A DNA stretch of 64,000 nucleotides from Owenia fusiformis (taxonomy: Eukaryota; Annelida; Polychaeta; Sabellida; Oweniidae), in NCBI GenBank assembly GCA_903813345.2, contig CAIIXF020000003.1, positions 5,047,815 to 5,111,814 of the forward strand, read 5' to 3'. The position numbers and the translations under genes were made by a program. Under the pieces are notes generated by a model that saw only the letters and a program-made list of their open reading frames with translations, was not told where the DNA came from and ran no database searches. Positions 34,401 through 46,270 of this stretch are shown here, one piece after another; position 1 is the stretch's first letter, and the number at the start of each line of letters is the position of its first letter.

Positions 34401-35727
34401 TGGGATTGATTGCTTGCAGATAATCTGGTTAACTATTATTACCAAACTAAATCTTTTTCTCATCCCATCAATTTAAAAAACAGATCGGATTAAAATTATA
34501 ATTCATGATCATTTCACTATAACTGAACCTATCATGTCCTTTAACTAATTCAATAAAGTCATTTGATTGACTCAAATGTCTCAAAGATTCCACTTGTCTT
34601 AAAGGACCATCTTGATGAGATAAAAAGAATTATAAAGGGATTATTTGACAATAAAAGGATGAACCATTCAGACGACAGTTAGTTTGTACATGTATATAAC
34701 ATTACAACAAATCAAATACTTAACCCTAGAGTGTCATGGGTTAATATGGGTAGAAAAAACAAATTAAATTGATTATTCCCTCCTCTCGTTTAATAGCTGG
34801 TCTCTTTATATAATACGTCAAATGTGACGAAATCAAATCATTGCTGTAGTGAACACCTACCAACAGTGAACATTTTTTCTCGGCAAAAAATTGTTCACTA
34901 TACGCAGGTCACTTTACTTTAGACAATTTTCCATGTTTTTTCCTCTCAGATTGGCCAATTTCCATGTTTTATGCACAAAACCAAAATTGACTGTGCTGCA
35001 CATACATGTATCTACCCAAATTATTTCATAAACCTTTACTCGTTCTTTCAAGCGATGCTATTAACAATTGCGCACTTCCTTATCACATTCTCATTGGTCA
35101 GTGAGTGTGCCATATATCGCATGTGAATCTGTCATACACCGCAAGTGAATACCATATATGCCATATTCATTGCGGTATGACATATTTGTATCGTGTTTAC
35201 CACGTAACAACGTTCACGTACAAGTTTATATAAAACATGTATCTTTACCTCCCTACTATGTATATTACACAAAACCTTTACATGTAATTAAACATCATGC
35301 CTCAAATCGATAACCTAAATACATTTCACTTAAAAAACTTACCAGTAGTTTGACAAAGACATTAAAACTGAGTTTCGTTTGTTTTTATCACTCTCATTGC
35401 TAATAAAATCTGTAATTTGTTTTTCAGATCTTGCTTACAATAGCTCTAATGATATTTGTAGTACGTAAAGCACGCCAAGAACTGAAGAAAATAACTGAAG
35501 AACATCAACTGAAAGTCCATGATGATAACAAAGACAATCAATTCATTCCTGTAACAGTTGATATGCAGAGGAACTTGCCAAGTAAAGTACAGCTTAGTGG
35601 AGAGTTAAGTTCTGGGTCTGATGAGACAATACACTGCTCCCGAGTTTTGACTCCAGTTCATTTGCAAAAAGAATCTCCCCTAGGATCCGTGTCTTTCACT
35701 TATGGTAAAATCGGATTCAATGGTTAA
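30830..35727 (+). CDS. TMEM64: TMEM64-like VTT/SNARE-associated membrane protein, 3 exons, complete
   Basis: Exons 30830-31438, 32386-32547 and 35428-35727 join in phase 0 to give 356 codons (vertebrate TMEM64 is about 380 aa). The cytosolic N-terminus (about 1-60) is followed by membrane segments near 61-80, 97-120 and 126-150, then the family signature VVALARLTPIPFGLQNG at 184-200. Exon 2 gives GLLPTQLLNGYIGSTLRSME, and exon 3 opens with a final membrane helix (ILLTIALMIFVV) and a polar tail. These blocks match vertebrate TMEM64 in order and spacing. Family members are multi-pass ER/endomembrane proteins with the DedA/VTT fold; TMEM64 is reported to modulate SERCA2/Ca2+ signalling. An in-frame ATG at 30890 (MLGRQSKF) is an alternative start. 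A TA-flanked transposon begins 11 bp after the stop codon. Confidence 0.92.
31530..31640. repeat. GGCTCAC stem-loop followed by (GTCC)n
   Basis: GGCTCACACAGTGAGCC is a near-perfect hairpin, followed by GGGATCGACCAGGCGTCCGT and GTCC repeats. Similar GACGGACGGA or GACAGAC tracts occur at about 10570-10600 and 25180. It is in TMEM64 intron 1. Confidence 0.75.
31840..32100. repeat. GACCTT dispersed repeat in TMEM64 intron 1
   Basis: ACCTTCAGTGACCTTCGAAA GGTCAAAAAAGTTGATTTT, then TTACTGAGCTCTGAATAA and AAGGTCAAAGGTCAT. The closest relative is 59699-59880 in the CHD-like array. Confidence 0.82.
32386..32547 (+). CDS. TMEM64: TMEM64 exon 2
   Basis: 162 nt (54 codons), phase 0 to 0. The acceptor is ATGTTATAG and the donor GTGAAT. 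The first codon happens to be ATG, but the stop just upstream is the splice site (TTATAG). The residues match vertebrate TMEM64 position by position, with LLPTQLLN and LRSMEDV clearest. Confidence 0.92.
32752..35262. mobile_element. 2.5-kb TIR element in TMEM64 intron 2
   Basis: ATAGGGAGGTTAAG ... CTGTACGTGAGTG at the left is inverted at the right (CACGTACAAG ... TTTACCTCCCTACTATG). Internal ATATGCCATA/ATATGGCATATTCCGC blocks (32970-33150) recur inverted at 35100-35190. A pogo-like element is nested inside. Confidence 0.65.
34019..34918. mobile_element. Pogo/Tigger-like non-autonomous element (about 0.9 kb)
   Basis: The left end CAGTAAAACCTGAGTTAGTG AACAC and the right end, complement AAGTAAAGTGACCTGCGTAT AGTGAACA, are of the pogo/Tigger TIR type, next to TA on the left. 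Subterminal repeats of AGTGAACACC and CTCGGCAAAA are present. No transposase is left. Confidence 0.7.
35428..35727 (+). CDS. TMEM64: TMEM64 exon 3 (terminal)
   Basis: 300 nt including the stop TAA at 35725-35727; acceptor TTTTTCAG. It encodes the last membrane helix ILLTIALMIFVVRKARQELK and a variable serine- and charge-rich tail. Confidence 0.92.
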   Translation: MLLTIALMIFVVRKARQELKKITEEHQLKVHDDNKDNQFIPVTVDMQRNLPSKVQLSGELSSGSDETIHCSRVLTPVHLQKESPLGSVSFTYGKIGFNG

Positions 35728-35738
35728 ATATGATTATA

Positions 35739-37553
35739 CGGTGTGTCTCCAAAAAAATGTTACACTTACAAAAAGTTCAATATCTTTCATGATTTGGGCT
35801 TTTCCCCTAAAATATACAATTAGATACCAAAAGACCAGCCTTTCTCGAATAAATCCACTCCATCAGAGATAAAATCCGTCCATGATTGGCTGCACAGGAC
35901 AGATATCATAGACGCATGTGAAATCTGATTTGCGCCAACTTCTCAGTGGTTGGACATGTGGTGATCAATTCTTTTTTGGTGTGAATGCTGTGGACAGTGA
36001 AATCTTGATATGATCAATGATCCAGTTGTTTCTTTCCTGGATAGAAATGCAACATTTCATTGTCAAAGGTTCAATTTGGCTACGTTTGCTGGCAACAGGA
36101 TGGTACAAGGGCCTGTGGCAGATTGTTTGGTAGAACTCATCTTTGGAAATCAGAAAGTAGCATTGAATTACCCAATTGATTTGCACCCAGGGTCATCCCA
36201 CTTTAGACCCTTGCTTTTTAAAGGGCCTCTGAAAGCGCTTTACAGCATCACAAACTAACCTATATGAACTTCTACAAAAATAATTGATGGAATCAGTGTG
36301 ATATTACCGTGACAATGCATGTTCGCATGGGCAAGGGTACCTCAAATTTGCTTTCACATTCAACATGTTGAGGGGACCCCGTGTTTATGTGGATAGACAA
36401 ATGACCATATGTTAGACAAATAGGAAAATGACTCGCAAAGGTCAAACTTCTGCTCAGAAGAAAGTTAAAGGCCCCATATAAAGTTTAAACCACTTTGGCT
36501 TATATTGTAGTCTTACCCAATGTTATCAAAGTGTGATATGTGAAACTTTTTTTTTAAATTTCAAAAAGTGGTTTTTGATAGACTTTTTGTTCCAAAATTT
36601 GTGAATTTATTTAAAACCAACTTTTAGAGGTCACTCATATCTTCTAATTAGCCACAATTCATACCAATGCATAGCATTCATCCTCCCATGTTTTTTGCCG
36701 AAAAAATTAAGAAAATCGGTTCATAAATAAGCGAGAAATGAACTTATCAGTGCATGAAAATTGTTCTGAGAAAAATGCATTTCAAAATTTTAGTTCTCAT
36801 TGAAACCAATGGTACAATGCTATATAAAACATAAATATTCTTCCTTTTAACCTGGTTAGACAATCAACATTGGTTTTTTATGAAAGTCTAACATATTTAG
36901 GAAAGATTGACGTCGAAAAAAAAATTTCAATTTTTTTTAAAAAGTTTTTGGTACCTTAGTGACATCACTAATGTTTCAAAATATTTTTGATATGCTAAAA
37001 CATTGAAATGGCCCATTAAATATGGCATTTTATCATTGAAATAGTGTGTCCTTTGTTCAATCTTTGCACTGGTGTTAAAAATATAATCTTTTTTGAAATG
37101 CATTAAGAAATATTTGATGATTAAGAAATTTCAACTTTTTTTGAAAAATGGCGGGAAATTTGAATATTTGAGAAATGAAATGCTCACTTTTTTTTCAAAA
37201 ATATTTTTTTGTTCAAAAATCTCTAAAATCACTTTTTAAGTGCTGACAAATAGTAAATGAATGATAAAAAAATATTTTCAAACTTTAGACGGGGACTTTA
37301 AATGTTAAAGAAACTGTTCCTCTTGTGTCATATGGTCCATCCAATCACTTAGAACTTGGCGCAAGTCAGACTTTACTATGGGACTTTAAAAGCTGCCCTG
37401 TGGAACCAATCAAGGACAGATTTTGAATCTGATTGTGTCAAATTATTTGAGAAAGATTTGTCTGTTGGTATCCAAAGTAATTTTATGGGAAAAGTCAAAA
37501 TCATGAAAGATATTGAACTTTTTGTAAGTGTAACATTTTTTTGAGATACTCTG
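35739..37553. mobile_element. 1.8-kb TA-flanked DNA transposon
   Basis: About 75-bp inverted termini share AAAAAAATGTTACACTTACA and GTTCAATATCTTTCATGAT; TA flanks both ends (35737-35738, 37554-37555). The internal frames at 35965-36258 are short and interrupted. It begins 11 bp after the TMEM64 stop, so it may supply the transcript's 3'UTR (AATAAA at about 35848). Confidence 0.75.
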
Positions 37554-37676
37554 TAGAAGAGATTGCTGTGATATTGTAATAAGACACTTCAGCACAAAGT
37601 TAAAAGTATGATTTTCTGTTATCTTTATTTTTTCTATAGATTTACACCTTTAAATAGTAGTACTCTAAGTCTTATA

Positions 37677-38719
37677 CAGGGCGTATCAAAAAAATGCAAC
37701 AAGTAGTTATCTCAATTACAAAATTATTATTATTACAAAACTATCGATGTCTACATCAATTTCATTCAATGTACCACAAAGCCACGTCTCTCCTCTTTGC
37801 AATGATATGTTATTCATTCACATGTGGTTATGGTTGGGTGAGAAATCCTTCCATTTGCACAGTGGGTCTCGGCTCTGGACCAAGTTTTAGATATTGAAAA
37901 ATCAGTGCAAGGGCTAAGTGCCAATGGAAGTTCCATTAACTTGAATTGTTGTGACTTTTTCTTTTGGAGCTATCTCAGGAGCATCTATGCTCACAATTCC
38001 TCCACCAGATATTGCTAAACCTCGAGAAAGAATTGCTCACAATTCCTCCACCAGATATTGCAAAACCTCGAGAAAGAATTGCCCATGAGCTGCTTTTCTC
38101 TGCTTTAACCAAAAGATGACTCGGGGCTGAACCATGCATGACGTGGACAGATGAGCGCATCTTTATGTGCAAGGAAGTGGTGGCAATTTGGAGGGGTATA
38201 GGGTGTATTGTTTCAAGAGTATGAGTATGAACACTTAACTGTTTATGCCACACCTCTCACACCTTCTTCCAATAGCCCCTATGCCCCTTGTACAGACTTT
38301 TGCAATGTTTAAAACTCGGGTTCGAGCTGAATTTTGCCCCACTTTGTGCAAAATTAATGATTTATCCGCCAGACATGACTCCCTGTGAATGAATGATATT
38401 CCATTGCAAAGAGGGGTAATTTGGCCTTTTGGTACATTGATTGAAAAGGATACAGTCAGCATTGGTTTTATGTTTTCCTCCAATATTTCATTGGGCTCCG
38501 TACTTTTGCGATGTTTATAACTTGGTCCCAAGCTAATTTTGTCCCACTCTGCAAATGGAATGATTACTCGCCCAACCATGACCAAATATCAATGAATGAT
38601 ATATCATTGTAAAGAGGAGACACATGGCTTTACTGTGCATTGAATGCAATCAATGCTGATATCACTGGTTTTGTGCTTTTCCGAGATAACAATCTGTTGC
38701 GCTTTTTTTAGACGCACTG
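37677..38719. mobile_element. 1.04-kb TA-flanked mariner-type element
   Basis: CAGGGCGTATCAAAAAAATG CAACA at the left and the right-end complement CAGTGCGTCTAAAAAAAGCG CAACAG are inverted termini, TA on both sides. A fragment reading MTWTDERIF occurs inside. Same CAGGGYG-type ends as the elements at 18631 and 51585. Confidence 0.78.
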
Positions 38720-39065
38720 TATGCGTATTTAAAAATTAAAATATAATACTAAACACATGCTGCAGAATCAAATAAGATACCATAGTCATAACTGGAACCC
38801 CCTAAAATGTGTGCACAACAACCATTTCAATTTTATGATAGTAGGAAAACTGAAGAATATGTATCATGCAAGGATTTTATCCTTTGGTGTTGTATAAATT
38901 CGGATCTCACTTATATGAGATAACAATTTATGCACTATATTATTTCTATTAGAGCAAGACACACAACTACAAGTCTTCCAGTATGGGCAGGCAACTGTAA
39001 AATTAGAACCATATTTGAATGAATAATGCTGTAGAGCTTTATTTTAGGATCAATGAGCTGACTTA

Positions 39066-39446
39066 CTACTATCACACCAACCTATTTTTCACTACGTTCT
39101 CGAAAACGGGCTGAACGAACTGCGAATGAGTAGACGTACTGTTTATGAGCGAAGTAGCTGACTATTTCAGACATATTTCCCGACCACAGCCAGATTGAAA
39201 CCGTTTTACGACGTTTTCGTAGGACTGTCACTCGTTCTAATTGTAGAACGTATCGACCACGAGAACATTTTGACCACGAGAACATTTTGAGCATGTTCTA
39301 AGTTCTAAAGGACCTACCCATTCGAGTACGTTCGATGAAGTTTGTAAATAGACCCCAAGCGGTTCTAAGTACGTCCAGTCCGTTCGTACACAGTTGAAGC
39401 CCGTTTTCGAGACCGTAGTGAAAATTAGTTTGGTGTGATAGTAGGG
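39066..39446. mobile_element. About 380-bp element with CTATCACACC ends
   Basis: CTACTATCACACCAACCTAT and its inverse TTTGGTGTGATAGTAG bound a sequence very rich in GAACG, ACGTT and CGTTCTC words. CACTACGTTCTCGAAAACGG (left) is inverted at 39395-39422. Confidence 0.75.
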
Positions 39447-40390
39447 TAAGCAGATGTAGAAAGTATGATGGCATCATGTCGCTTGAGGACATTGATTTGA
39501 ACTGGTATTCAATCAAGTTCATGAATGATAGATACAATGTATGCAGGGATCCTTTTGATGTTGTATATTAGAGGAACTAGAAGGGATAGAGACTAGCTGA
39601 GGATAAAATGTTGCAATTATTAATCTTCAGAAATCGTCCCAATGTTTTCCCGTCATTACAATCCTATTTTATTTTCTACAAAAAAATAATCGACGGATCA
39701 AATATAGAAGTAATTGAAGATTTGAATGCCGAAATGACAAAATTCGTTAGAATTATTTATGTACATTCTTTATCAACATTTTGACGAACATGGAATGGTG
39801 AGAAAAAAATATTTCAAAAGTGGGACTGGGACAATGTTTGAACTAATATAACTTTATAACTAAATGAGTTTATTGCTAGACTCTGCGCAGGGTGCTTTCC
39901 TCTGTGCTGCTATTAAAGTGCCACTACATCGATGTATAGTTTTTATGACTGCAATTTTAATGCATTTTTGTCATTTGTACTGTCAATAATTATGCATTGT
40001 ACACAAGCAATTTTCAGCTCTTGCTGTTTATGTATTTGGCTAATGTTCAAAATTATAACGAAATAAACTTGCACATTTTAGGAAACAAATTTGTTGATGT
40101 GTTTAAAAAGTCTGTAGTCCACGATTCCCATATCAATCTGCGCGCCTACTAGGCACTAGGCACGCAGTTTGAAACTCTGACAAACTGTGCGCATATTTTC
40201 AAAATGGAAGACGGGGAGGACACGACTCCCTAAAAGATGTTGTTCCCGCTGTAAAACTAGTTATCTCAATATAAGGGACTTAAGTAGCTTAGATGCGCTG
40301 AAAATTTACATTGTTAAGTTATATTTATGTCTTTTTATCGTAATTTGTCATTTTTTCAGCCATTGTATCTATGTATGCTATAATATATAG
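39447..40390. other. Intergenic, mostly featureless
   Basis: AT-rich. Around 40135-40210 and 40470-40550 the motif AACTGCG(C/T) occurs five times (CTGCGCGCCTA, CTGCGTGCCTA), suggesting a small local repeat. Confidence 0.4.
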
Positions 40391-40743
40391 GATCGCTCCA
40401 TCTGATTAAAGCAGCAAAGTTTGTGTTCAAAAGGTAATACGCCATAAACGTTATTTAAACATTTTCCTGTCAAACTGCGCATCTATGTACGATATTCACA
40501 TGTATTTCCAAAACTGCGTGCCTAATATTTCCAAACTGCGTGTCTATCCAATCTTGTATTTTTATTAGAAAACGTAAGCAACACTCCCTCTCCCTTTACC
40601 AGAAGAAGTCCGCAAAACTTGCCAGTTACGAAGATAATATGCCCAGTGATTCTCCTAAAGCTCCTCAAATAATGACACCGCCTCTAGATTTTGACAAAAC
40701 AAATTTAATACATGCGTTTTTAAAAAAGAAAGACCAAAAATGA
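40391..40743 (+). CDS. Two exon-like segments of an unidentified plus-strand gene (low confidence)
   Basis: Segment 40391-40433 has acceptor ATATATAG and donor GTAATA and reads SLHLIKAAKFVFK in phase 1 to 2. Segment 40569-40743 has acceptor TTTTTATTAG, continues in the matching phase (R)KRKQHSLSLYQKKSAKLA and ends SFLKKKDQK-like (HAFLKKKDQK, stop). The phase match is the only link; I do not recognise the protein and could not place an upstream exon with a start codon. The GC-richer block at 40140-40260, with CAAAATGGAAGACGGGG, may be its 5' region. It could be a chance alignment. Confidence 0.3.
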
Positions 40744-41054
40744 CCAAAAAGGAAGCTATTTAAAAATACAAGAGACTCGTTCGAGAATACACTAAATACA
40801 AAATACTGTGAAACTTTCCTTTCGATCAGATGTCCTCTCAAATCTCAAGAGAAATAGTTTATTGAGCCATCCATTCATGAATCTCCTTGCTCTTATTTCA
40901 ATCTGGAAGTAAGCGTTTTTTCCAACTTAATTGTTACTTCTATTATAACTATTATAAACTTTGACTTTCAAATATGCAAATCTGTAACTTTTTCAGAATG
41001 TTTTGATGACTGGTTTAAAAACGTGTGTTCAAAAACTTCACCATATCGATCAGT

Positions 41055-41841
41055 TCTCACTGGGTTCTCGAAAACGGGCTTCAACTGTATACGAACGGAC
41101 TGGACCTACTAAGAACCGTTTGGGATCTATTTACAAACTTCATCGAACGTGCTCGAACGGGTACACTGTAGGTTCTCTAGAACTTAGAGCATGCTCAAAA
41201 TGTTCTCGTGGTCGATACGTTCTACAATTAGAACGAGTGACAACGTAATAACGACGAGCTGGACGTACTACGAACGGAACCGTCGTACTTCAATCCTACT
41301 AGGGACGTTTTAACAACGAGTTGAACTCTCTGAGGACGTATTGAGAACGAGGTAGAACTGATTGCAAACGGGTTTAAACTGATTAGCAACGTATTTAAGA
41401 CTGCTTATGAACGAGTTAGCAAAAATATAGCTATCACACCAAACAAGTTGCCACTGCGTTCTTCAAAACTGGTTTTAAATTGTGTGCGAACTGAATGAAC
41501 GTAGCTACAACGTTGTACGGTCTGTTTAAGAACTTTATGAACGTTCTCAGACGGGAATGTGATTTTAGAATTTTGAATCGATTCAAAATTCGATGACGAC
41601 CATACCGTTCTGTAATCAGGTCATGTTGACCTTCTAGACTAAGGGACGCGTTCTACGACGTTGCACTCCGACGTGGTGCGACCTGAACGAACTGCGAACG
41701 AGATGGACGTATTGAAGACTGTTTAAGAACGAAGAAGCTAATTATTTCAGACATATTTCCCGACCACAGCCAGATTGAGCCTGTTTGACGACGTTTTCGT
41801 AGGACTGGCAAGAACGGGTAAGAACTAGTTTGGTGTGATAG
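41055..41841. mobile_element. Related CTATCACACC element, rearranged (about 0.8 kb)
   Basis: 41058-41250 is inverted to 39240-39420, and 41700-41830 is a direct copy of 39115-39235. CTATCACACCAAAC at 41431 and GTTTGGTGTGATAG ending at 41841 are its termini. The GAACG/AACGA word density is the same as in the first copy. Confidence 0.72.
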
Positions 41842-42689
41842 GGGGCACTGCGGCAAACTACTTAAATGTGCATCTATGTTATAAATGGTAATCATATCAT
41901 TCTTCGCAAATAATTCATATATGGGAATAAATGTTCAAAAAGCATTCATGTTAAATGTTCATATTTTATTTTTATGCATTTATCCACCATCAACGAATGT
42001 ATTTCTATGCACTTGGACATTTATGCAATGTGTATAATGTTCAGCGTTGCGTTGCTGATAAGCATCTTTTGAATACACAGTGTACATATTTGCTTTGTAG
42101 TTTAACTGAAAATGCATTTAAAAATCATATTTTAAAGGGGCTACATGTACACTTCCAGTTTAATCATGAATATTGTAACATCAGTTCAGTTTCATATATT
42201 GTGCAAACCCATCTCTAGTGTTCCGACCTGAAAGATGATTGGAATGAAAGTTTATTGTATCTTACGATAAGTATTCGAAAGTTAACTGAGCTATTTACAA
42301 GTAATAGTTACATTTTACTGTATGTAAAAAATGAATGAAGGAAATAAGTAATTAATGTATGTCAGGGAATATTGTAGATCTTTTCTACCCTAAAATGCAC
42401 AAATTAAAGATGAAACTGAAAGACGTAGTACAAATAATTTTTTCATAACAGGAGTTCTTGTTATCGACGTTTTGCCACTGAGATGACACCCAACAACGAT
42501 GAAAGTGCATAAAGAGATGGATTGTTGTGGCCCCGTGGATGATTTTGTCTCCATAACCATACAGTCATTCCAATGAGTACGTTTTATTTAAAGTATAATT
42601 TCTGAAACCCAAAGGTTCGACAACAATCCCCATGTATTAACAAAAACTCATATCACAATTAATGAGTATAAAATACAGCAACATTGATT
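41842..42689. other. Intergenic, nothing recognised
   Basis: No repeats, splice-flanked frames or RNA motifs visible; several short chance frames. Confidence 0.5.
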
Positions 42690-44945
42690 ATGTTATAATA
42701 TACATGAAAGGTACCAAGTTGGGACAGTAAGGTACAATCTTGTAAGATTTTATATTAAAACAATTGAAGATATTACCAACATGTTATTAATAGATTATGA
42801 TATACATGAAAGGTACCAAGTTGGGGCAGTAAGGTACAATCTTGGGGCAGTAAGGTACAATCTTGGGGCAGTAAGGTACAATCTTGGGGCAGTAAGGTAC
42901 AATCCTGGGGCAGTAACGTACAATCCTGGGGCAATACGATTTTATACTAAATCAATTGAAGCTATTACAAACATGTTATTAATAGATTATGATATACATG
43001 AAAGGTACCAAGTTGGGGCAGTAAGGTACAATCTTGGGGCAGTAAGATTTTATATTAAATCAATTGAAGTTATTAATTGATTATGATATACATGAAAGGT
43101 ACCAAGTTGGGGCAATAAGGTACAATCTTGGGGCAGTAAGGTACAATCTTGGGGCACTAAGATTTTATATTAAATCAATTGAAGTTATTAATAGATTATG
43201 ATATACATGAAAGGTACCAAGTTGGGGCAGTAAGGTACAATCTTGGGGCAGTAAGATTTTATATTAAATCAATTGAAGTTATTAATAGATTATGATATAC
43301 ATTAAAGGTACCAAGTTGGGGCAGTTGGGTACAATCCTGGGGCAGTAAGGTACAATCTTGGGTCAGTAAGGTACAATCCTGGGGCAGTAAGATTTTATGT
43401 GAAATCAATTGAAGATATTACCAACATGTTATTAATAGATTATGATATACATGAAAGGTACCAAGTTGGGGCAATAAGGTACAATCTTGGGGCAGTAAGA
43501 TACAATCTTGGGGCAGTAAGATTTTATATTAAATAAACTGAAGATATTACCAACATGTTATTAATAGATTATGATATACATGAAAGGTACCAAGTTGGGG
43601 CAGTAAGGTACAATCTTGGGGCAGTAAGGTACAATCTTGTGGCAGTAAGATTTTATATTAAATCAATTGAAGTTATTAATAGATTATGATATACATGAAA
43701 GGTACCAAGTTGGGGCAGTAAGGTACAATCTTGGGGCAGTGAGATTTTATATTAAATCAATTGAAGATATTACCAACATGTTATTAATAGATTATGATAT
43801 ACATGAAAGGTACCAAGTTGGGGCAGTAAGGTACAATCTTGTGGCAGTAAGATTTTATATTAAATCAATTGAAGTTATTAATAGATTATGATATACATGA
43901 AAGGTACCAAGTTGGGGCAGTAAGGTACAATCTTGGGGCAGTGAGATTTTATATTAAATCAATTGAAGATATTACCAACATATTATTAATAGATTATGAT
44001 ATACATGAAAGGTACCAAGTTGGGGCAGTAAGGTACAATCTTGGGGCAGTGAGATTTTATATTAAATCAATTGAAGATATTACCAACATATTATTAATAG
44101 ATCATGATATACATGAAAGGTACCAAGTTGGGGCAGTAAGGTACAATCTTGGGGCAGTGAGGTTTTATATTAAATCAATTGAAGATATTACCAACATGTT
44201 ATTAATAGATTATGATATACATGAAAGGTACCAAGTTGGGGCAGTAAGGTACAATCTTGGGGCAGTAAGGTACAATCCTGGGGCAGTAAGATTTTATATT
44301 AAATCAATTGAAGTTATTAATAGATTATGATATACATGAAAGGTACCAAGTTGGGGCAGTAAGGTACAATCTTGGGGCAGTGAGGTTTTATATTAAATCA
44401 ATTGAAGATATTACCAACATGTTATTAATAGATTATGATATACATGAAAGGTACCAAGTTGGGGCAGTAAGGTACAATCTTGGGGCAGTAAGGTACAATC
44501 CTGGGGCAGTAAGATTTTATGTGAAATCAATTGAAGATATCACCAACATGTTATTAATTGATTATGGTACCACGTTGGGGCAGTAAGGAACAATCCTAGG
44601 GCAGTAAGGTACAATCCCGGGGCAGTTAGGTACAATCCTGAGGCAGTAACATTTCATCTGAAATCAATGGAAGATATTAAAATGATAGTATTAATTGATT
44701 ATGGTATACATGAAAGGCACCAGATTGGGGCAGCAGGGTACAATCCTGGGGCAGTAAAGTACAATCCTGGGGAAGTAAGGTACGATTCCTTTGGCAGTAA
44801 GATTAAGATGTTAAACATGTTATTAATTGATTATCAGATATATGAAAGGAACCAAGTTTGGGCAGTAAGGTATAGTCCCGGGAAGTAAGGTACAGTCCTG
44901 GGGCAGTTAGGAACAATCCTGGGGCAGTTAGGTACAATTCTGAAT
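42690..44945. repeat. 2.2-kb composite tandem array (about 100-150-bp units with 21-bp sub-repeats)
   Basis: Each unit starts GATTATGATATACATGAAAG GTACCAAGTT, continues with one to five copies of the 21-bp GGGGCAGTAAGGTACAATCTT, and ends ATTAAATCAATTGAAG(A/T)TATTA, with or without an ACCAACATGTTATTAATA link. About 18 units. Because the 21-bp sub-unit is a multiple of three, plus-strand frames (GAVRYNL repeats) stay open for up to 153 codons; there is no other coding evidence. Confidence 0.94.
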
Positions 44946-45837
44946 GAAATGATGATGAATGAAATCAAAATTTCTCTTCTAGAGTATTAGTTGTTTCATT
45001 TTCATTCTTTTTATTTTCAGACGATGTCATGAGATCATGATCACTTGAAAGAGAAATGACCCTTTGGAATGGAGCTAACTTTCAGGTTAATCGGATGCAG
45101 AACTCGATGAGAAGACAAAAATAATGAATACCCAAAGTGCCGCTCTGAAACTTAAAACATTTTTAAAAATTGGATATAACAAGACGACATTACTATTTTA
45201 AGAGACAATACAATATACACATATAAAAAACTCTGTAATCGACAAATATCACAGAAAATACGGATTAATACAACAGACTCTCATGGGAATAATATTTCAA
45301 AATGTGTAGAAAATGCAGATGAACCTCTTGCAATTAAAGTAAAGATCATTAAGATATTGTATACATTTGAATGCGTGTTCCACTTGCAGAAAAGCGTAAT
45401 TTTTTTTATATATAGTACATTATATATTTTAATCCTACATATAAATTATGTAGTAGAGTATATTCAAGATGCTTCTTTATCATATATCAGTATATGCTTT
45501 TATGAATTTGTAATAAAATTCCACTTGCAACAAAAATCAAAATATTTTGTCACAGTGATACGTTACAAGAGAATGAAAAATGTTATAGCCTATCCGGACT
45601 ATATGTTGATATGTAGAACACGACAATTACCACCAAAACTACCAGTACCTCAGAATCCCCCCCCCCCCAGTCCCCCATAAATCCAAAACAATATTGAAAA
45701 TAACAAAATTATATGAGCATTTAATGTTCCAAAGCATTGGTAGAATGCTTTACAAATTAAACAAGTCATTTCGTGCTCATTCATGAATATAACGCTGAAT
45801 GTATGCGTAACATTAAGCACCCATAAAATCCTATTAC
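44946..45837. other. Intergenic, nothing firm
   Basis: AT-rich, with a C-run at 45657-45668. The open frames at 45357-45680 have no coding character. Confidence 0.45.
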
Positions 45838-46270
45838 TCAGATGCGAGTAGGTAGTTACCAGTTTCGCCACCAGGTGGCTGATTCGGGGGAAATAACATT
45901 GCTGGGTATTACAAAATTCCCTTAAACTTGAATATGCATCAGTTTTAGTGGTTCACTTTTCAAATTACCCTCATGTATGTGATAGTTATACAAATTAAAA
46001 TATGTCCAGTAAAAGAAAATATTATCTGCCCAACACAATAAAAGATATTTCATTTTTTGTGATTTTACAACAAGGGCTCTATTGGGAATCTCCCCGACCT
46101 AGAAGTCACATTTTTAAAGAAAAGAAAATTTTCAAAGTTGATAAACTCTTTTCAAAACCACATTTCTAAATGTAGATTTACATGTACATTCCAAATATGA
46201 CATCAGTTTGACTGAATTGTGAATTTTTAATGACGTAAATCAAGATTATTTCTACTCGCATCTGGGATAT
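45838..46270. repeat. Dispersed repeat (copy 3 of 3)
   Basis: Starts TCAGATGCGAGTAGGTAGTT and includes ACAAAATTCCCTTAAACTTG and AATCTCCCCGACCTAGAAGT. Same orientation as the copies at 9246 and 25500. Confidence 0.8.

Noticed and set aside
35965-36258. Overlapping frames on both strands as a transposase
   Set aside because: Short, interrupted and without a recognisable catalytic motif; kept only as interior of the 1.8-kb element.
39082-39537. Minus-strand frames over the CTATCACACC element
   Set aside because: Composition-driven frames within a non-autonomous mobile element; copies at 41 kb do not keep them open.
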